Shown here piece after piece: positions 1-6,181 of a DNA stretch of 6,181 bases. Under the pieces are notes generated by a model. The model had not been told where the DNA came from and made no database searches. It was given only the letters and a program-made list of their open reading frames with translations. The stretch's first letter is position 1. The number at the start of each line of letters is the position of its first letter. The translations under genes and the position numbers were made by a program. The DNA is from Nitriliruptoraceae bacterium (lineage in GTDB: Bacteria; Actinomycetota; Nitriliruptoria; Nitriliruptorales; Nitriliruptoraceae), in contig SKII01000122.1 of the NCBI GenBank assembly GCA_007116505.1, positions 1 to 6,181 of the forward strand, given 5' to 3'.

Positions 1-2298
<2,298 letters not shown>

Positions 2299-2302
2299 TC
2301 CC

Positions 2303-2310
2303 AGGAGGAG
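2303..2310 (+). promoter_or_regulatory. Shine-Dalgarno sequence of rpoC
   Basis: The purine run AGGAGGAG lies in the 21-nt rpoB-rpoC gap, with its GGAG core ending 9 nt before the ATG at 2320. It is a near-perfect anti-16S match and supports ATG 2320 as the rpoC start. The gap is too short for a conventional terminator or a complete promoter, so rpoC is most likely translated from the rpoBC transcript, possibly by ribosomes reinitiating after the rpoB TGA (inference). Confidence 0.85.
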
Positions 2311-2319
2311 TCAAAGAAC

Positions 2320-6181
<3,862 letters not shown>

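Noticed and set aside
2299..2319. Terminator, promoter or RNA processing hairpin between rpoB and rpoC
   Set aside because: Only 21 nt, with no inverted repeat or T-run; it is accounted for by the Shine-Dalgarno and its spacer.

Overview
The window holds an ordinary core housekeeping locus: the 3' part of rpoB (RNA polymerase beta subunit) followed by the 5' ~90% of rpoC (beta' subunit). Both are on the + strand and both are cut by the window edges. No RNA gene, mobile element, repeat array, CRISPR, internal promoter or terminator could be supported. I found no undescribed system.

The sequence points to a gammaproteobacterium. The DNA is GC-rich (roughly 60% by eye). Beta carries the betai9 (SI2) spacer and beta' carries a full-length SI3 insertion inside the trigger loop. 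Both proteins align almost without gaps to remembered Escherichia coli sequences, and several stretches of beta' are closer to Xanthomonas than to enterics. A non-enteric lineage near Xanthomonadales or Chromatiales is my inference; genus is not resolvable here.

Layout: rpoB occupies 1-2298, starting near E. coli residue 589 and ending at a TGA. A 21-nt gap (2299-2319) carries a strong Shine-Dalgarno. rpoC starts with ATG at 2320 and runs off the right edge after 1287 complete codons, lacking about 118 C-terminal residues by comparison with E. coli. Every base outside the 21-nt gap is coding. Together the two subunits form the active-site cleft of RNA polymerase: beta supplies NTP- and product-contacting lysines, arginines and acidic residues, and beta' supplies the catalytic Mg-binding aspartates, the bridge helix and the trigger loop.

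The points most worth a second look are small. rpoB and rpoC lie in the same reading frame, separated by one stop codon and seven sense codons. The betai9 spacer has 13 extra residues compared with E. coli. A usually conserved serine near the beta' N-terminus is proline. A few residues near ppGpp site 1 differ from E. coli. Long open frames on the minus strand are explained by codon usage.
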